DNA of 8,872 bases from Verrucomicrobia bacterium TMED60 (GCA_002171765.1 NHDN01000047.1:17604-26475); one strand, 5' to 3'; positions 1 through 7,171 are shown, counted from the stretch's first letter. The notes: a model not told the origin generated them from the sequence alone. A program made the numbers and translations.

Positions 1-405
1 CCGGTTAATTTCAGCGATGGTATCCTCCAATATTCCCCCGTAATCAAGCCTCTCCCCATCTGCAAATTCAAAACGATACCATGGTTCCACCTGTAAAAAT
101 TCAACATAGTCTTTCCGGTCTTTTCCAAAAAGCTGGAATAGTTCGTCAAAGAGGAACGGAGCCGTAATTACGGTGGGCCCGGCGTCAAACTTGTAGGCTT
201 TTTTTCGGTAAACTTGTGCCCTGCCACCGGCCATTGGGTTGTTGTCGATTATAGTTACCTCATACCCAAGCCTGCGAAGCCTAAGTCCCATCGCCAGACC
301 ACCAAACCCCGCACCTACAATAATGGCTTTTTGGGATGGGGTTTCTGTTATACTTTTTTTACTTTGCTTTGAAGTTGAATCTTCAGGGAAATTCGGCCCA
401 ATCAT
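1..405 (-). CDS. crtI: Phytoene desaturase, N-terminal part (runs off left edge)
   Basis: The 135 visible codons encode the FAD-binding start of a CrtI-type phytoene desaturase, which introduces double bonds into phytoene on the way to lycopene. Visible motifs are the dinucleotide-binding GAGFGG (residues 31-36), Asp54 at the end of the second beta strand (ribose position), the GGRAQVY segment (60-66) and the FDAGPTVIT segment (73-81); this order is typical of CrtI/CrtN amine-oxidase-like flavoproteins. The ATG lies only 2 bp after the crtE stop codon, so the two are co-transcribed and perhaps translationally coupled. No Shine-Dalgarno sequence is visible; the leader is A-rich. A polar extension of about 25 residues precedes the Rossmann strand, slightly longer than usual, and there is no other in-frame ATG before the FAD motif. 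In this context the product should feed beta-carotene and retinal for the opsin. The C-terminus is outside the window. Confidence 0.92.
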   Translation of the reverse strand, partial: MIGPNFPEDSTSKQSKKSITETPSQKAIIVGAGFGGLAMGLRLRRLGYEVTIIDNNPMAGGRAQVYRKKAYKFDAGPTVITAPFLFDELFQLFGKDRKDYVEFLQVEPWYRFEFADGERLDYGGILEDTIAEINR

Positions 406-407
406 TT

Positions 408-1313
408 TTAATAGGCCAAATTACAAGAGGGGTCAGGGCTTTTAGTGAGCTGTACAAAGGGTAATACTAATTCACGAGTCATAAGGGTAAGGCTATTCGG
501 GAAAGCTTCCAAGCCAACTTCTGCCTCCTCTATTAATTTTTCGTGAAAATTCGAGGCATGTTTAAATAGGTCGGGGGCATGCGCTTCACTTTTGGAAAGA
601 AGATAATACAAATTGGGTCGATCATTAAGAATGTCAGACATAGTGGCTCGCCCGGTTTTATTTCCTAAATAATCCGCCTCGTCATCGCGAATCTGATAAG
701 CCACCGCAAGCTTGGCAAAAACCTCAGTTAGTTTTTTTATTTCAGCGTCTTCTAAGCGAGCAGCATGCCCAACACAGGATATGGGTAGGGTGAACATTAC
801 CCCAGTTTTGTCGTAAGCCATATTGAGATATCTTGAAAACAAATCATCGTTTTCAGCCACTTTAAAATCCAGTTCACAGAGCGCTCCCCGAACCGCAACC
901 GAAACAGCGTTCGATAAACTTAAGGTCCATTTGGATTTTATAGTGGAATCGATTGCAGATGAGGAAGCGATTTCAAACGCTTTTGCGATTAAGAGGTCAC
1001 CGACAAGGAGTGCTTTGGAAAGGCCGTACTTATGCCAAACAGTCTCTTGTCCTCTTCTTTCATGATCACTATCTACAATGTCATCATGAACTAAGCTGGC
1101 GTTGTGCAGGAGCTCGGTAAAAAGAGCAATTTCTAGCAAATGTTCTTCGGGTAAGTTAAAACAGGTTCCTGCCCGCATCGATAGTTGCCCACGGAAACCT
1201 TGACCTGACCAAAAATACCCTTCGTCAACAAACAAACGAAGGTTTTCGTCATTAAAAAAACAATCCTTGAGTCGTCTGTTTAGACGACTCAAGGCATTGT
1301 TAGTTAAATCCAT
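408..1313 (-). CDS. crtE: Polyprenyl (probably geranylgeranyl) diphosphate synthase
   Basis: A 301-residue trans-isoprenyl diphosphate synthase that condenses isopentenyl diphosphate with allylic diphosphates. The first Asp-rich motif is DDIVD (77-81) followed by ERRG (85-88), and the second is DDEAD (210-214); both are intact Mg-diphosphate sites. The KT pair at 169-170 is also present. The residues four and five before the first Asp motif are Ser and Ala, both small, and the motif has no two-residue insertion, so product length cannot be fixed by sequence; C20 is inferred from context. Odd points are the substrate-binding GGKRLRP region, here SGQGFRG (36-42), which loses the Lys and first Arg but keeps Arg41, and the later GK-TLP region, here DRPNLY. 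The gene starts 23 bp after the opsin stop and ends 2 bp before crtI. Codons 7-17 coincide with a strong hairpin. The 36 residues before the SGQGFRG region are normal length for the family, supporting this ATG. Confidence 0.9.
   Translation of the reverse strand: MDLTNNALSRLNRRLKDCFFNDENLRLFVDEGYFWSGQGFRGQLSMRAGTCFNLPEEHLLEIALFTELLHNASLVHDDIVDSDHERRGQETVWHKYGLSKALLVGDLLIAKAFEIASSSAIDSTIKSKWTLSLSNAVSVAVRGALCELDFKVAENDDLFSRYLNMAYDKTGVMFTLPISCVGHAARLEDAEIKKLTEVFAKLAVAYQIRDDEADYLGNKTGRATMSDILNDRPNLYYLLSKSEAHAPDLFKHASNFHEKLIEEAEVGLEAFPNSLTLMTRELVLPFVQLTKSPDPSCNLAY
1254..1294 (-). terminator. Terminator-like hairpin inside the start of crtE
   Basis: A perfect inverted repeat with 13-bp arms (CCTTGAGTCGTCT at 1265-1277 and its complement at 1282-1294) and a 4-nt loop. 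Read on the minus strand it is followed by ATTG and then seven T (1260 down to 1254). This is the layout of an intrinsic terminator, but it lies within crtE codons 7-20, just downstream of the opsin gene. The T-run begins 4 nt after the stem, later than in ideal terminators, so termination may be partial. On the plus strand no T-run follows. An alternative is a structure that slows crtE translation or protects the 3' end of the opsin mRNA. The structure is seen; the function is inferred. Confidence 0.45.
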
Positions 1314-1336
1314 GCCAATTGGCCGTAAAGGCTCAA

Positions 1337-2119
1337 TTATTCTGTTTCGCTATCGCTGACTGCAGCAACCCAAATTGCAAGTCCAAATGCGGCTTTATTG
1401 ATTAAGTCCGCGAGGTTATACACGATGTTTAAAGTGTTCATGTCAACATCACCTGCACCTGCACCAAGATAAGCCATATAGTAACCGATAGGATAGATAG
1501 CCCAGCCAAAAGTTACAATCGCACGAATTGTTTTGAAAGCTTGTTGGCTAGCAGCATTCCCACTGTTTTCATTAAGTTGAGAAGCTTCACCCTTGAATAT
1601 TTCCCAAATGATGTAAATCCAGCCAGCCATACCTACAATAAAGCCCCCATTTTGGTAGGCTTCATTGGTTTCCCCAACATAACCTCCTATAAGCATAACT
1701 AAGGAACCTAGCAATAACCTCCAAAACACCCTGACATCAACTTTAGTTACTGCGGTTAAGATGAGATAAAATTCTACGATTTGAAGTGGCACGGTTATCA
1801 ACCAGTCAATGTATCGGAATACGGTCGGACTAACGGCGTCTGTAATCCAAACCTCACGCATGTAGAGATAGTGCCAAAAAGCAACACCTGTAACCAGACC
1901 GGCCACGGTGAGCGAAGTTTTCCACTTCCCTTTCACGCGGTCGCGTTCGATGAAGAAGAATACGGTTGCCGCAAGCATCATTGCTGTTGCGAGCCAGAAA
2001 CTAACGCCGACAAAGTCGTTAGGATCCAAAGCAGCAGATTTCGCTCCATGGCTTTCCCCAAATGCAAGCAATGGAAAAAATAGTAATATTAAGGTAGATG
2101 TGATAGATTTATATTTCAC
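1337..2119 (-). CDS. Proteorhodopsin, light-driven proton pump, predicted blue-absorbing
   Basis: A 260-residue microbial rhodopsin of the proteorhodopsin clade, with a cleavable N-terminal signal (about residues 1-21) and seven transmembrane helices. Aligned to the well-known SAR86 protein, the retinal Schiff-base lysine is Lys242 (NLADLINK). The counterion/proton acceptor is Asp105, its His partner is His83, Arg102 is conserved, Thr109 is present and the cytoplasmic proton donor is Glu116. This Asp-Thr-Glu set is that of H+ pumps, not Na+ (NDQ) or Cl- pumps. The tuning residue (position 105 in the reference) is Gln113, which in this family gives blue absorption, whereas Leu or Met gives green. 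Helix E appears to carry Phe160 where antenna-binding rhodopsins have Gly; that alignment is less certain. The start is GTG: an in-frame TGA lies nine bases upstream and no other start precedes the signal peptide. No clear ribosome binding site is visible. It is the first gene of the crtE-crtI unit. Confidence 0.97.
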   Translation of the reverse strand: MKYKSITSTLILLFFPLLAFGESHGAKSAALDPNDFVGVSFWLATAMMLAATVFFFIERDRVKGKWKTSLTVAGLVTGVAFWHYLYMREVWITDAVSPTVFRYIDWLITVPLQIVEFYLILTAVTKVDVRVFWRLLLGSLVMLIGGYVGETNEAYQNGGFIVGMAGWIYIIWEIFKGEASQLNENSGNAASQQAFKTIRAIVTFGWAIYPIGYYMAYLGAGAGDVDMNTLNIVYNLADLINKAAFGLAIWVAAVSDSETE

Positions 2120-2149
2120 GATTAGGATTCATTTTGGGATTTTAGTTAG

Positions 2150-2178
2150 CCTCAAAATTTTAAAAGTTAATTTTGAGG
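2150..2178 (-). repeat. Perfect 10-bp dyad in the proteorhodopsin leader
   Basis: CCTCAAAATT at 2150-2159 is exactly repeated in inverted form at 2169-2178, with a 9-nt spacer. It ends 31 bp upstream of the GTG start of the opsin. It could be an operator for a dimeric regulator or a stem-loop in the 5' untranslated RNA. The only purine-rich GAGG in the leader is part of the proximal arm, but it is about 30 nt from the start, too far to be a normal ribosome binding site. No T-run follows on either strand, so it is not a terminator. Confidence 0.5.
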
Positions 2179-2203
2179 AGAAATTGGATGAGAATAGGCA
2201 AAG

Positions 2204-2234
2204 TTATAACGATCTGTACGAAAAGATAGATCAA
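2204..2234 (-). promoter_or_regulatory. Possible sigma-70 promoter for the proteorhodopsin operon
   Basis: On the minus strand TTGATC (2234-2229) is followed, after a 19-bp spacer, by TTATAA (2209-2204). Transcription would start near 2197 and give a leader of roughly 80 nt that contains the 2150-2178 dyad. The spacer is longer than the preferred 17 bp and the region is AT-rich, so chance matches are likely. This is a weak call. Confidence 0.25.
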
Positions 2235-2307
2235 CATGTGCTATTCTAGTGTTAAAAATGGGTAAATTCACAAAAGCAATAAAAATTTTGGAGAGAGACT
2301 AATCATG

Positions 2308-2336
2308 TTATATTTTTCAAATCTTTGATATATAAT
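2308..2336 (+). promoter_or_regulatory. Possible sigma-70 promoter for the plus-strand genes
   Basis: A perfect -10 box TATAAT lies at 2331-2336, with a poor -35 (TTATAT, 2308-2313) at 17-bp spacing. A second option is TTGGAG (2288-2293), 17 bp, then TATTTT (2311-2316). Transcription from 2343 or so would cover the small ORF at 2421 and continue into the sulfatase genes. The AT richness makes false positives likely. Confidence 0.25.
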
Positions 2337-2420
2337 TCATAAATTGGGATAGATATCAATACTTATTAATAACTTAATATTTGGAATGATCGCACATGAT
2401 CATTTCGATGGTCAAAATAA

Positions 2421-2696
2421 ATGGAGTATGCTGAAAGTGATAGGAACTCAGTACTCAAGCGCCTGGCTCGATTGCAAGGACGCCCGGTTCTTGTATGCGG
2501 AAACAAAAATGATTATCTCAAGGAACATCCCAAGCTCGGCACTTTCACTTTTCTCCCCGTCTCCGTGAATGAAATCTTCGATATCCCTGATGGTCCGGTC
2601 ATTCATCGCCGCACCGACCAGTGGGGAAATCGTAATAGCCTTACACGCGAGGTTGCTCGATACTGGCTGGCCAAGCACACATCCGATAAAAAATAA
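2421..2696 (+). CDS. Small hypothetical protein, possibly a 3' gene remnant
   Basis: A 91-codon ORF that I do not recognise. It starts at an ATG that immediately follows an in-frame TAA and has no ribosome binding site. From about codon 9 the codon choice and base composition match the downstream sulfatase genes rather than the AT-rich intergenic DNA, which argues that it is or was coding. The protein looks globular and soluble, with no signal peptide or membrane segment. Segments of note are the hydrophobic strand PVLVCGN (23-29), FLPVSVNEIFDIPDGPVIHR and a C-terminal Trp/Tyr-rich helix ending in Lys residues. Most secreted neighbours have signal peptides and this does not, consistent with loss of the 5' end of a longer gene. 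It lies 63 bp before the first sulfatase start. It could also be an intact small cytoplasmic protein. Confidence 0.45.
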   Translation: MEYAESDRNSVLKRLARLQGRPVLVCGNKNDYLKEHPKLGTFTFLPVSVNEIFDIPDGPVIHRRTDQWGNRNSLTREVARYWLAKHTSDKK

Positions 2697-2759
2697 ATTC
2701 GGATTCAAAGAATCGCTTTGCTTTCGGTTTCATTGTTTTTGAACATGGTTGTTTTACCT

Positions 2760-4133
2760 ATGAATTACCGATTCAATCTATTCCTCGTTGGCTGTTTTTT
2801 TCTTCACGCCCAGGTTTTTGCCGAAGAAAAACGTCCCAACATAATCCTAATCATGGCCGACGATATGGGCTATGAAGCCTTGTCCTCCAACGGCAGCGAA
2901 TCCTGCAATTCACCCAACCTCGACAAATTAGCCGAGCAGGGTGTGCGCTTCACCAACTGTTTCTCCAATCCGATCTGCACCCCGTCCCGGGCCAAGATCA
3001 TGACCGGACAATACAATGTTCGAAATTATGTCAAATTCGGGATACTGGACCGTGGGCAAATCACCTTTGCTCATCAACTCAAGGAAGCCGGATATGCAAC
3101 TGCAATCGCCGGTAAGTGGCAACTTGGAAATCAACCGGACTCGCCGCAGCATTTCGGCTTCGAAAGATCCTGCCTCTGGCAGCATACACGAGGTGGTCGT
3201 TCCAATGAAAACGGAAAACGAATCGACCGACGCTTCGTCAACCCGATGCTTGAATTCAACGGAAAAGAAAAAGATTTCACAACAGGAGAATACGGGCCCC
3301 AGGTCTGTACCGATTTCGTTTGTGACTTTATCGACGAAAATAAGAAAAAGCCCTTCCTTGTCTACTATCCGATGATCCTTACCCATTGTCCGTTTGATCC
3401 CACACCCGATTCCACCGATTGGGATCCGAAGAGACTTGGTTCGACAACTTACAAAGGGGATAAAAATGATCCACAACGCCACTTCATCGACATGGTAAAT
3501 TTCGCCGACAAAATGGTTGGGCAAATCATCAAGCAACTCGAAACATCAGGGGTTCGTGAAAACACCATCCTCATCTTCACTGGAGATAATGGAACCGACA
3601 AACCCATCGTAACGCCTTGGAAAGGTACGGAAGTTGTCGGAGGTAAAGGTTCCATGACTGATACGGGTACGCGTGTTCCCCTAATTGTTAACTGGCCTGC
3701 TGGTATCAAAAAGCCCGGCCGGATAACTGACGAACTTGTTGAGTTCACGGATATGATGCCCACCCTTTGTGAAATTTCCGGTGCCAGTCTGCCAAAGAAT
3801 CACCCTGCCGATGGTGCAAGTATCGTCCCCGTCCTCAATAACATGAAGAATGTTCGAAAAAAAGATTGGATCTACATCTGGTACCGGGATCAGGTCTTGG
3901 TCCGTAATAAAAAGTATTCTCTTCTGACCAAGCAAGATGGAAGCAATGCCAAGCTCACCCGGTACAAAGGTCAGTTTAATGGGAAAGAATTGACCAATCA
4001 AAAAATGAATAAAGCTGAACGCACAATCAAAGAGAAATTTGAAGGGATCCTAGCTAAGATGGCTAAGACTCGGCTTTCCACTGCCAGCAAGCAAGGCAGA
4101 GAAATGGGGCTAAAAAATAAATCCAACCGGTAG
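2760..4133 (+). CDS. Secreted type I sulfatase (arylsulfatase A-like), variant active site
   Basis: A formylglycine-dependent sulfatase that hydrolyses a sulfate ester; the substrate is unknown. I chose the ATG at 2760 (457 residues) because it starts a clean signal peptide ending HAQVFA before EEKRPN. An upstream TTG (2718) or ATG (2745) would add a hydrophobic extension with no ribosome binding site. Numbering from this start: metal ligands Asp34-Asp35, the formylglycine motif C73-TPSR77, Lys119, His209 in LTHCPF, Asp276-Asn277 and Lys296. The motif normally reading GKWHLG is GKWQLG here, so the His that contacts formylglycine in characterised sulfatases is Gln121. The C-terminus lacks the usual Y-D-L-x-x-D-P-x-E signature and ends in a long, very basic tail. 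I have an impression that GKWQLG recurs in relatives from planctomycete-type bacteria, so it may be a subfamily trait. First of four tightly spaced genes. It needs FGE or anSME for maturation. Confidence 0.9.
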   Translation: MNYRFNLFLVGCFFLHAQVFAEEKRPNIILIMADDMGYEALSSNGSESCNSPNLDKLAEQGVRFTNCFSNPICTPSRAKIMTGQYNVRNYVKFGILDRGQITFAHQLKEAGYATAIAGKWQLGNQPDSPQHFGFERSCLWQHTRGGRSNENGKRIDRRFVNPMLEFNGKEKDFTTGEYGPQVCTDFVCDFIDENKKKPFLVYYPMILTHCPFDPTPDSTDWDPKRLGSTTYKGDKNDPQRHFIDMVNFADKMVGQIIKQLETSGVRENTILIFTGDNGTDKPIVTPWKGTEVVGGKGSMTDTGTRVPLIVNWPAGIKKPGRITDELVEFTDMMPTLCEISGASLPKNHPADGASIVPVLNNMKNVRKKDWIYIWYRDQVLVRNKKYSLLTKQDGSNAKLTRYKGQFNGKELTNQKMNKAERTIKEKFEGILAKMAKTRLSTASKQGREMGLKNKSNR

Positions 4134-4146
4134 GCTTTCATTGCCA

Positions 4147-5664
4147 ATGAAGACTTTTCCTCTCCTTAGCCTGCTTTTATTTACTCTAAATTTAGGATGG
4201 TCGGAAACGGACCCCACCCGTCCCAACTTTATCCTCATTATGGTGGATGACATGGGCTACTCAGACCTTGGCTGCTATGGTGGTGAAGTCAAAACTCCAA
4301 ACATTGATAAGCTGGCCAAAAATGGCCTGAGGTTTACTCAGTTTTACAACACCGCCAAGTGTCACACCACCCGGGCCGAACTTCTCACCGGCAATTACGC
4401 TTATTCGATTGGGGACAATCACATGGAACACGGAGCCACCTTCGGGGAGGTGCTACGGCCCATTGGATACCGCACGCTCATCGCCGGCAAGTGGCATCAG
4501 GTGCCTCTCCCCACCACCCGTGGCTTTGATCGCTACTACGGACTGGCCGATGGATGCAGTAACTTCTTCAATCCCGGGCTCAAGGCCCGCCCCGGGGAAG
4601 GCCCTCCGGGCAGAAAAGGTAAGACTCGCGTCCGCCGTTGGGCCATCGAGGACAAAGTGATTATGGGCTACACCAGCCCGGACAAGAAGTTCTACCACAC
4701 GGACGCCTTCACTGATTACGCCATCGACCGGCTCGACGAGTACAAGAATGAGAACAAGCCTTTCGTCCTCTATCTACCTTACACCGCACCCCACTACCCT
4801 CTCCATGCATGGCCCGAGGATATTGCCAAGTACCGAGGAAAATACAAAATCGGATGGGATAAAATTCGGGAACAACGATTCAAACGGATGAACGAGATGG
4901 GGATCATCGGTCCGAATCACGAGCTCACTCCGCGGGCCTCCAAGGCATGGGAAGATCTTTCCGAGGAACAACAGGATGCCGAAGACTTAAAGATGGCGGT
5001 CTATGCCGCCATGATCGATCGGGTCGACCAGAACCTCGGACGGCTCTTTGCAAAAGTGAAGGAGTTGGACGAGTGGGAAAATACCCTGATCATGCTCCTG
5101 ACCGATAACGGAGCCTGCCCCGAACAGCCCAACACCACTCCCGATATTCCTCCTGGTCCGGTGGAGAGTTATCGTACCGTTTCCGTAGGCTGGGCCAACG
5201 CCAGCAATACTCCCTACCGCAAATTTAAGTCAACTGATTACGAAGGTGGCATTCGTACTCCTTTCATCGCTCATTGGCCGCGTATAATCAAGCCGGGCAT
5301 TACCCATCAGGTCGGCCACATCATCGATGTATCCTCAACCTTTAGGGATATCACCGGAGCGAAATACCCTAAGAAAATATTGGGGGGGAAAACCAAGCCT
5401 CCCGCGGGAAAGTCTCTGCTTCCTATCTTTAAAGGTGATGAACGGGAGCCACACAAAGAAATCTTTTGGCGTTTCAACCGTGCTAATGCTGTTCGTCAGG
5501 GTGATTTGAAAGTTGTTCGTGCAGGAAAAGTATGGGAACTTTATGACCTGCAGGCTGATCCTACTGAAGTAAATAACTTAGCTGAAGAGATGCCGGAGAA
5601 AACGGCTGAACTTTCTAAAATTTGGGAAGACTGGAACGAAGAATGCAAAAAAAGACCTAAATAA
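4147..5664 (+). CDS. Secreted type I sulfatase, Pseudomonas arylsulfatase-like (S1_4-like)
   Basis: A sulfatase of 505 residues from the ATG at 4147, which is preferred over a TTG two codons earlier. The signal peptide ends near LGWS before ETDPTRPN. Catalytic residues seen: Asp34-Asp35, C72-HTTR76, Lys115 and His117 in AGKWH, His216 in APHYP, Asp320-Asn321 in LTDNGA, and Lys361 before DYEGG. The [13 protein letters not shown] segment and the C-terminal [12 protein letters not shown] region closely follow the pattern I know from the Pseudomonas aeruginosa arylsulfatase type (SulfAtlas S1_4), but that subfamily call is from memory. The odd feature is the formylglycine motif: C-x-T-x-R, where C-x-P/A-x-R is normal. 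FGE or anSME recognition might differ, or the Cys may be processed anyway. The gene starts 13 bp after the previous stop and ends 7 bp before the next start. GC is noticeably higher in the middle than toward its ends. Confidence 0.93.
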   Translation: MKTFPLLSLLLFTLNLGWSETDPTRPNFILIMVDDMGYSDLGCYGGEVKTPNIDKLAKNGLRFTQFYNTAKCHTTRAELLTGNYAYSIGDNHMEHGATFGEVLRPIGYRTLIAGKWHQVPLPTTRGFDRYYGLADGCSNFFNPGLKARPGEGPPGRKGKTRVRRWAIEDKVIMGYTSPDKKFYHTDAFTDYAIDRLDEYKNENKPFVLYLPYTAPHYPLHAWPEDIAKYRGKYKIGWDKIREQRFKRMNEMGIIGPNHELTPRASKAWEDLSEEQQDAEDLKMAVYAAMIDRVDQNLGRLFAKVKELDEWENTLIMLLTDNGACPEQPNTTPDIPPGPVESYRTVSVGWANASNTPYRKFKSTDYEGGIRTPFIAHWPRIIKPGITHQVGHIIDVSSTFRDITGAKYPKKILGGKTKPPAGKSLLPIFKGDEREPHKEIFWRFNRANAVRQGDLKVVRAGKVWELYDLQADPTEVNNLAEEMPEKTAELSKIWEDWNEECKKRPK

Positions 5665-5671
5665 AAAAGAT

Positions 5672-7162
5672 ATGAAACTTAAATACTTCATCCTTCTGCT
5701 CGCCTTCTCTTCCAATCTTTTTTCCGCATTTGAAAAACCAAATATTGTAATCCTCTATGCGGATGATATGGGAGTGGCCGATGTTTCCTACGGTGATCCG
5801 AAGGCCAAGATTCAGACACCAAATCTGGACAAGTTGGCATCGCAGGGTATGACCTTTACCGATGGGCACAGCTCTTCTGGTATCTGCACTCCCAGTCGAT
5901 TTGCACTTCTGACCGGGCAACACCACTGGCGTCGCTTCCACGGCATCGTGGGTGCCTTTGGCGGAACGGTCTTCGAGCCCGAGGACTTCACCATTGCAAA
6001 GATGTTCAAGAAAAAGGGCTACCGCACCGGTTGTTTTGGGAAGTGGCACCTAGGTTGGGACTTTGATGCGATTCGTAAACCGAGTGCAAAAAAAGGAGAT
6101 CCGCGTGCCGAGTCTTATGACTGGACCAAGCGATTTCCGGATGGTCCGCTTGATCAGGGCTTTGATTATTATTTCGGGGACGGCACTATCAACTTCCCTC
6201 CCTACTGTTGGATCGAAGGGGACCGCTTCGTTACCATTCCAACCAAGCCCGTCATCAAGTCCAGGCCCCTCGCGGGGGGCGGCAGCTTCCGGCCGGGACC
6301 AATGGCCGAAAGCTGGAACCCCTACGACATCCTGCCCACCATCACCCAAAAGACCATTGCATGGATTTTGAATCCGAGTAAAGAGCAACCATTCTTTGCT
6401 TATCTCGCCTTCAATTCGCCTCACTATCCGATCGTCCCGAACAAGCCTTATCACGCAAAATCGAAAGCTGGTTACTATGGGGACTTCGTCATCGAGACCG
6501 ACGCCATGGTGGGCAAGGTGATGAACGCCTTGAAAAAACACGGCTTTGCCGACAACACCTTGGTCGTCTTCTCCGCCGACAATGGACCCGAGACCCATGC
6601 ATTCGAAAGACTGGAGGAATTCAAACAATGGAGCTCAGGCAAGTATCGTGGCGTCAAGCGCGATGTCTACGAGGGAGGACACCGTGTGCCTTTCATCGTC
6701 AAATGGCCCGGCAAAATCAAGCCAGGCTCGTTTTCCGACGAAGTGGTGAGTCAGGTCGACCTGGCGGCGAGCTTTGCCCAAATCATTAATTATCCTCTTG
6801 GCAAAAAAGAGGCGATCGACAGTTACAACCTTCTCCCAGTCCTCGAAGGGAAGAAATACGCAAAGCCTCTACGAGTTGCCACCGTCCAAAACACCTCTCC
6901 TAAAAAGTTCGCCCTCCGGCAAGGAGATTGGGTGCTTATTGATGCCCGGACCGGAGCTGCTAGAAAAGAAAAATCAGCCTACCTGAACCATTTTGGTTTG
7001 GATCCTTACGGACAAGGTCATGAAGGTCTTTTATTCAACCTTAAGAAAGATCCGCGTCAGTCTGAAAATTTGTACAACAAGTATCCCGATCGCGTTCAAA
7101 AAATGAAGGCTCTCCTTCAAGAATATCTGGATGGAAAACCCTGTGCTCCAAGAAAGAATTAG
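5672..7162 (+). CDS. Secreted type I sulfatase (arylsulfatase A / GalNAc-6-sulfatase-like)
   Basis: A 496-residue sulfatase with every canonical element: signal peptide to about residue 19, Asp31-Asp32, formylglycine motif C72-TPSR76, Lys124 and His126 in GKWHLG, His251 in SPHYP, Asp303-Asn304 in ADNGPE, and Lys329 before DVYEGG. The stretch around residues 84-105, after the formylglycine motif, and the WDFDAI segment following GKWHLG resemble the N-acetylgalactosamine-6-sulfatase-like branch (S1_15 type), but the true substrate cannot be read from sequence. The ATG follows the preceding stop by 7 bp with an A-rich leader (AAAAGAT) that is at best a weak ribosome binding site. Of the three sulfatases this one is the safest to call catalytically intact. 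Its different motif neighbourhoods from the other two suggest the three attack different sulfate positions rather than arising by recent duplication. Confidence 0.95.
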   Translation: MKLKYFILLLAFSSNLFSAFEKPNIVILYADDMGVADVSYGDPKAKIQTPNLDKLASQGMTFTDGHSSSGICTPSRFALLTGQHHWRRFHGIVGAFGGTVFEPEDFTIAKMFKKKGYRTGCFGKWHLGWDFDAIRKPSAKKGDPRAESYDWTKRFPDGPLDQGFDYYFGDGTINFPPYCWIEGDRFVTIPTKPVIKSRPLAGGGSFRPGPMAESWNPYDILPTITQKTIAWILNPSKEQPFFAYLAFNSPHYPIVPNKPYHAKSKAGYYGDFVIETDAMVGKVMNALKKHGFADNTLVVFSADNGPETHAFERLEEFKQWSSGKYRGVKRDVYEGGHRVPFIVKWPGKIKPGSFSDEVVSQVDLAASFAQIINYPLGKKEAIDSYNLLPVLEGKKYAKPLRVATVQNTSPKKFALRQGDWVLIDARTGAARKEKSAYLNHFGLDPYGQGHEGLLFNLKKDPRQSENLYNKYPDRVQKMKALLQEYLDGKPCAPRKN

Positions 7163-7171
7163 AAAATTCAA

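Larger units (their letters stand above)
2120..2420. other. AT-rich divergent intergenic region
   Basis: This 301-bp stretch separates the minus-strand opsin operon from the plus-strand genes. It is strongly AT-rich compared with both sides, and no ORF in it shows coding character. It holds the leader dyad at 2150-2178 and one candidate promoter for each direction. Composition changes sharply to GC-richer, coding-like sequence shortly after 2420. Small palindromes such as GTTATAAC (2203-2210) and ATGATCAT (2397-2404) are present but are expected by chance in such sequence. Confidence 0.7.

Noticed and set aside
1314..1323. GCCAATTGGC palindrome touching the crtE start codon
   Set aside because: It has no spacer, so it cannot form a hairpin, and a single 10-bp palindrome is weak evidence for an operator; it may be chance.
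2120..2420. Insertion-sequence remnant or attachment site in the AT-rich intergenic region
   Set aside because: No terminal inverted repeats, target-site duplication, transposase fragment or tRNA sequence could be seen.
2487..2520. GNKND in the small ORF, resembling the NKxD motif of GTPases
   Set aside because: There is no P-loop or other G-motif in the ORF, and the residues around it do not fit a GTPase fold.
2718..2759. Upstream TTG (2718) and ATG (2745) as starts of the first sulfatase
   Set aside because: They add a second hydrophobic stretch in front of a complete signal peptide that begins at the ATG at 2760, and neither has a ribosome binding site.
2928..3536. Long open frame antisense to the first sulfatase (202 codons)
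   Set aside because: It lies wholly within a clear sulfatase gene on the other strand, and its translation has no recognisable domain; it is a shadow of the codon pattern.
6050..6628. Long open frame antisense to the third sulfatase (192 codons)
   Set aside because: It covers conserved catalytic segments of the sulfatase, and its own protein is low-complexity without motifs; a shadow frame.
2760..7162. The three sulfatases as recent tandem duplicates
   Set aside because: Outside the catalytic motifs the proteins differ greatly in length, spacing and motif variants, so they are old, different subfamilies.
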